Shown here: positions 61,987 to 64,000 of the stretch, in pieces | Numbering within the stretch: the first letter of the stretch is position 1 | Layout of the letters: every line of letters starts with the position of its first letter | Assembly: GCA_965229625.1 (NCBI GenBank) | Contig: CBDDJJ010000002.1 | Span: 930,001-994,000, forward strand | Reading direction: 5' to 3' | Length of the DNA stretch: 64,000 nucleotides | Source: JANQIO01 sp965229625 | Lineage (GTDB): Bacteria; Pseudomonadota; Gammaproteobacteria; Pseudomonadales; Halieaceae | The notes under the pieces: model-generated | The model's input: the letters and a program-made list of their open reading frames with translations, nothing else | Told to the model about the DNA's origin: nothing | Database searches by the model: none | Made by a program: the position numbers and the translations under genes

Positions 61987-64000
61987 TTACAGTGAGCGTG
62001 CAACTTCCTTGACCTCGTAGACCTCGATCTGGTCGCCGACCTTCACGTCTGTGTAGTTTTTCACTCCGATACCGCACTCCAGGCCTTTCTTGACCTCGTT
62101 GGCATCGTCCTTGAAGCGACGCAGGGATTCCAGCTCGCCCTCATAGATAACCACGTTGTCGCGCAGTACACGGATCGGCTTGGAGCGGAACACGGTGCCC
62201 TCGGTGACCATGCAGCCGGCGATGAGGCCGAACTTCGGTGACTTGAAGACGTCGCGCACCTCGGCAATACCAACGATCTCCTCGCGCAGTTCCGGTGCCA
62301 GCATACCCGCCAGGGCCTGCTTCACATCGTCGATCAGATCGTAGATGACGTTGTAGTAACGCAGGTCCAGCTCTTCCTCTTCCACCAGCTTCTTGGCGGC
62401 GTTGTCGGCGCGCACATTGAAGCCGAAGACCACCGCGCTGGCCGTCATGGCGAGGTTGATGTCCGTCTCGGTAATGCCGCCCACGCCGGAAGAAACGATA
62501 TTGACGTTCACTTCCTCATTGCCCAGATCCAGCAGGGCCGAGGACAGAGCTTCCAGCGAGCCGCGCACGTCAGCTTTGACGACAATGTTCAGCGTGCTCT
62601 TTTCGCCGGCCGTCATGCTTTCGAACATATTGTCGAGCTTGGCGGCCTGTTGGCGCTGCAGACGGGTGTCGCGCATCTTTTCCTGGCGGAACAGGGCGAT
62701 CTCGCGGGCCTGCTTCTCACTCTCCACCACGGCAAAGGGGTCGCCCGCATCCGGCGTGCCGTCGAGGCCGAGAATCTCCACAGGAATCGAGGGACCCGCA
62801 TCCTTGATGGGCTTGCCGTCTTCGTCGAGCATTGCGCGCACACGACCGAACTGCAGGCCCGCCAGCACGATATCGCCCTGGCGCAGGGTGCCGTTCTGTA
62901 CGAGCAGAGAAGCGACGGAACCCCGGCCCTTGTCGAGGCGGGATTCGATCACCAGGCCCTGCGCCGGTACGTCCTTGGGCGCTTTCAGCTCGAGAATCTC
63001 TGACTGCAGCAGCACGGAGTCCAGCAGCTCTTCGATGCCGTCACCGGTCAGTGCCGAAACGTTCACAAACTGGGTATCGCCACCCCAGTCCTCGGGAATG
63101 ACATCCTTGGCGGCCAGCTCGTTCTTGACGCGATCCGGGTCTGCGCCTTCCTTGTCACACTTATTCACGGCAACAATCAGCGGCACTTCAGCAGCGCGAG
63201 CGTGCTGGATGGCTTCTTCGGTCTGCGGCATCACGCCGTCATCTGCGGCCACTACCAGAATCACAATGTCGGTGCTCTTGGCGCCGCGCGCCCGCATGGC
63301 GGTAAACGCCGCATGGCCCGGAGTATCCAGGAATGAAATCATGCCGTGGCCAGTTTCAACATGGTAGGCACCGATGTGCTGGGTAATGCCTCCAGCTTCG
63401 CCGTCCGCCACCTTGGCCTTGCGGATATAGTCCAGCAGCGAGGTCTTGCCATGGTCGACGTGGCCCATGACGGTTACCACCGGTGCACGGGGCTCGTCAG
63501 TGCCTTCGTGCTGCGCCAGCGTTTCCTCAAGGGAGTCTTCCAGGACGGTGTCGCTCACCGTCTTGTAGTTGTGGCCAAGCTCCTCGACTACAAGGATGGC
63601 GGTATCCTGGTCGAGTACCTGGTTAATGGTCGCCATAACGCCGAGCTTCATCAGCTCCTTGATCACGGTGCCGGCCTTGATGGACATCTGCGAGGCCAGG
63701 TCGCCCACGCTGATATTGTCGCCCAGCTCCACCTCGTAGACTTTCTGCTCGGTGGGCATCTCGAAGCCGTGCTTGCCGTGCTCCTCATGACTGCGGGCAA
63801 TGGCCTTCTTGCGGCCGCCGCGGCGACGCACCGTTCCACGCTCTGCAGCATCCAATTGGTTCAGCGACAGGTTGTGACCACGCTGCTTGCCACGCACGTG
63901 CTCCTGAGGACGATCGGTACGGCCGCCCTTCTTCTTGGCATAGCGATCGGCTTCAGGCTTGGGGGCCTCGTGCAGGCGCTTGGGCTTGGCGGCAGACTTG
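61987..64000 (-). CDS. infB: Translation initiation factor IF-2, partial
   Basis: About 671 codons of IF-2; the N-terminal part lies beyond the window edge. Present in order: a lysine/arginine-rich segment, the IF2-N domain (ISVGDLASQMSIKAGTVIKELMKLG), and the G domain with GHVDHGKTSLL (G1), DTPGH (G3) and NKCD (G4). Domain II and the C-terminal fMet-tRNA-binding part end in VYEVKEVARSL. It leads the rbfA-truB-rpsO-pnp transcription unit. Confidence 0.97.
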   Translation of the reverse strand, partial: KSAAKPKRLHEAPKPEADRYAKKKGGRTDRPQEHVRGKQRGHNLSLNQLDAAERGTVRRRGGRKKAIARSHEEHGKHGFEMPTEQKVYEVELGDNISVGDLASQMSIKAGTVIKELMKLGVMATINQVLDQDTAILVVEELGHNYKTVSDTVLEDSLEETLAQHEGTDEPRAPVVTVMGHVDHGKTSLLDYIRKAKVADGEAGGITQHIGAYHVETGHGMISFLDTPGHAAFTAMRARGAKSTDIVILVVAADDGVMPQTEEAIQHARAAEVPLIVAVNKCDKEGADPDRVKNELAAKDVIPEDWGGDTQFVNVSALTGDGIEELLDSVLLQSEILELKAPKDVPAQGLVIESRLDKGRGSVASLLVQNGTLRQGDIVLAGLQFGRVRAMLDEDGKPIKDAGPSIPVEILGLDGTPDAGDPFAVVESEKQAREIALFRQEKMRDTRLQRQQAAKLDNMFESMTAGEKSTLNIVVKADVRGSLEALSSALLDLGNEEVNVNIVSSGVGGITETDINLAMTASAVVFGFNVRADNAAKKLVEEEELDLRYYNVIYDLIDDVKQALAGMLAPELREEIVGIAEVRDVFKSPKFGLIAGCMVTEGTVFRSKPIRVLRDNVVIYEGELESLRRFKDDANEVKKGLECGIGVKNYTDVKVGDQIEVYEVKEVARSL

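Overview
The window reads as chromosomal DNA of a marine gammaproteobacterium, most likely Halieaceae/OM60-NOR5 or a close relative. This is inferred from three things. The block dksA-gluQ-cbrX-cbrA-cbrB-pcnB-folK-dNK-panB-panC-acs has the gene order I know from Pseudomonas. The core operon infB-rbfA-truB-rpsO-pnp is typical of Gammaproteobacteria. An iodotyrosine-deiodinase homologue carries the active-site residues of the enzyme known from Haliea. There are no tRNA or rRNA genes, no CRISPR array and no recognisable insertion sequence.

Layout. 1-8 kb: the 5' part of an RND/MMPL exporter, mpl, and a pyrophosphate pair (PPi-dependent phosphofructokinase and membrane H+-pyrophosphatase) converging on a mirror-symmetric repeat, then an M15 peptidase and sfsA. 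8-22 kb: the dksA-to-acs block. The 1-kb gap between cbrB and pcnB holds two tandem small-RNA candidates. Both have A-rich Hfq/Crc-type motifs and the same 3' hairpin. Both have GTTAC/GTAAC half-sites about 125 bp upstream of a TGGCAC element, and the first has a good sigma-54 promoter. The acs leader carries the same kind of A-rich motif beside its ribosome-binding site. Together this looks like a complete CbrAB/CrcZ-type carbon catabolite control circuit outside Pseudomonas.

22.4-48.9 kb: a catabolic island with its own MarR, AraC and Lrp regulators. A minus-strand operon (32.5 down to 25.2 kb) encodes a halotyrosine dehalogenase homologue, a 7Fe ferredoxin, a TonB receptor, a PLP dehydratase, a serine hydrolase, a GST and a GST-kappa-type isomerase. 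A second minus-strand series (39.7 to 33.7 kb) encodes an enoyl-CoA hydratase, esterase, M19 dipeptidase, amidohydrolase and acyl-CoA ligase. A plus-strand operon (40.8-48.9 kb) encodes an MFS transporter, a DgcA-like enolase-superfamily epimerase, PurU and heterotetrameric sarcosine oxidase SoxBDAG. A DgcN-like DUF1611 gene sits at 23.3 kb. An identical 14-bp palindrome lies in front of both the dgcN and the MFS/dgcA transcription units, tying the two ends of the island together.

48.9-58 kb: redox and accessory genes (DUF2490 outer-membrane protein, MDR oxidoreductase, DJ-1 protein, second GST-kappa isomerase, lipoprotein, atypical SDR, PQQ dehydrogenase with cytochrome c domain, SDR plus LysR). 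The SDR-LysR pair is bracketed by a perfect 38-bp duplication of the pnp terminator. 58-64 kb: pnp, rpsO, truB, rbfA and a partial infB, all on the minus strand. Start sites were chosen by ribosome-binding sites and family length; where these conflict it is said in the entry.
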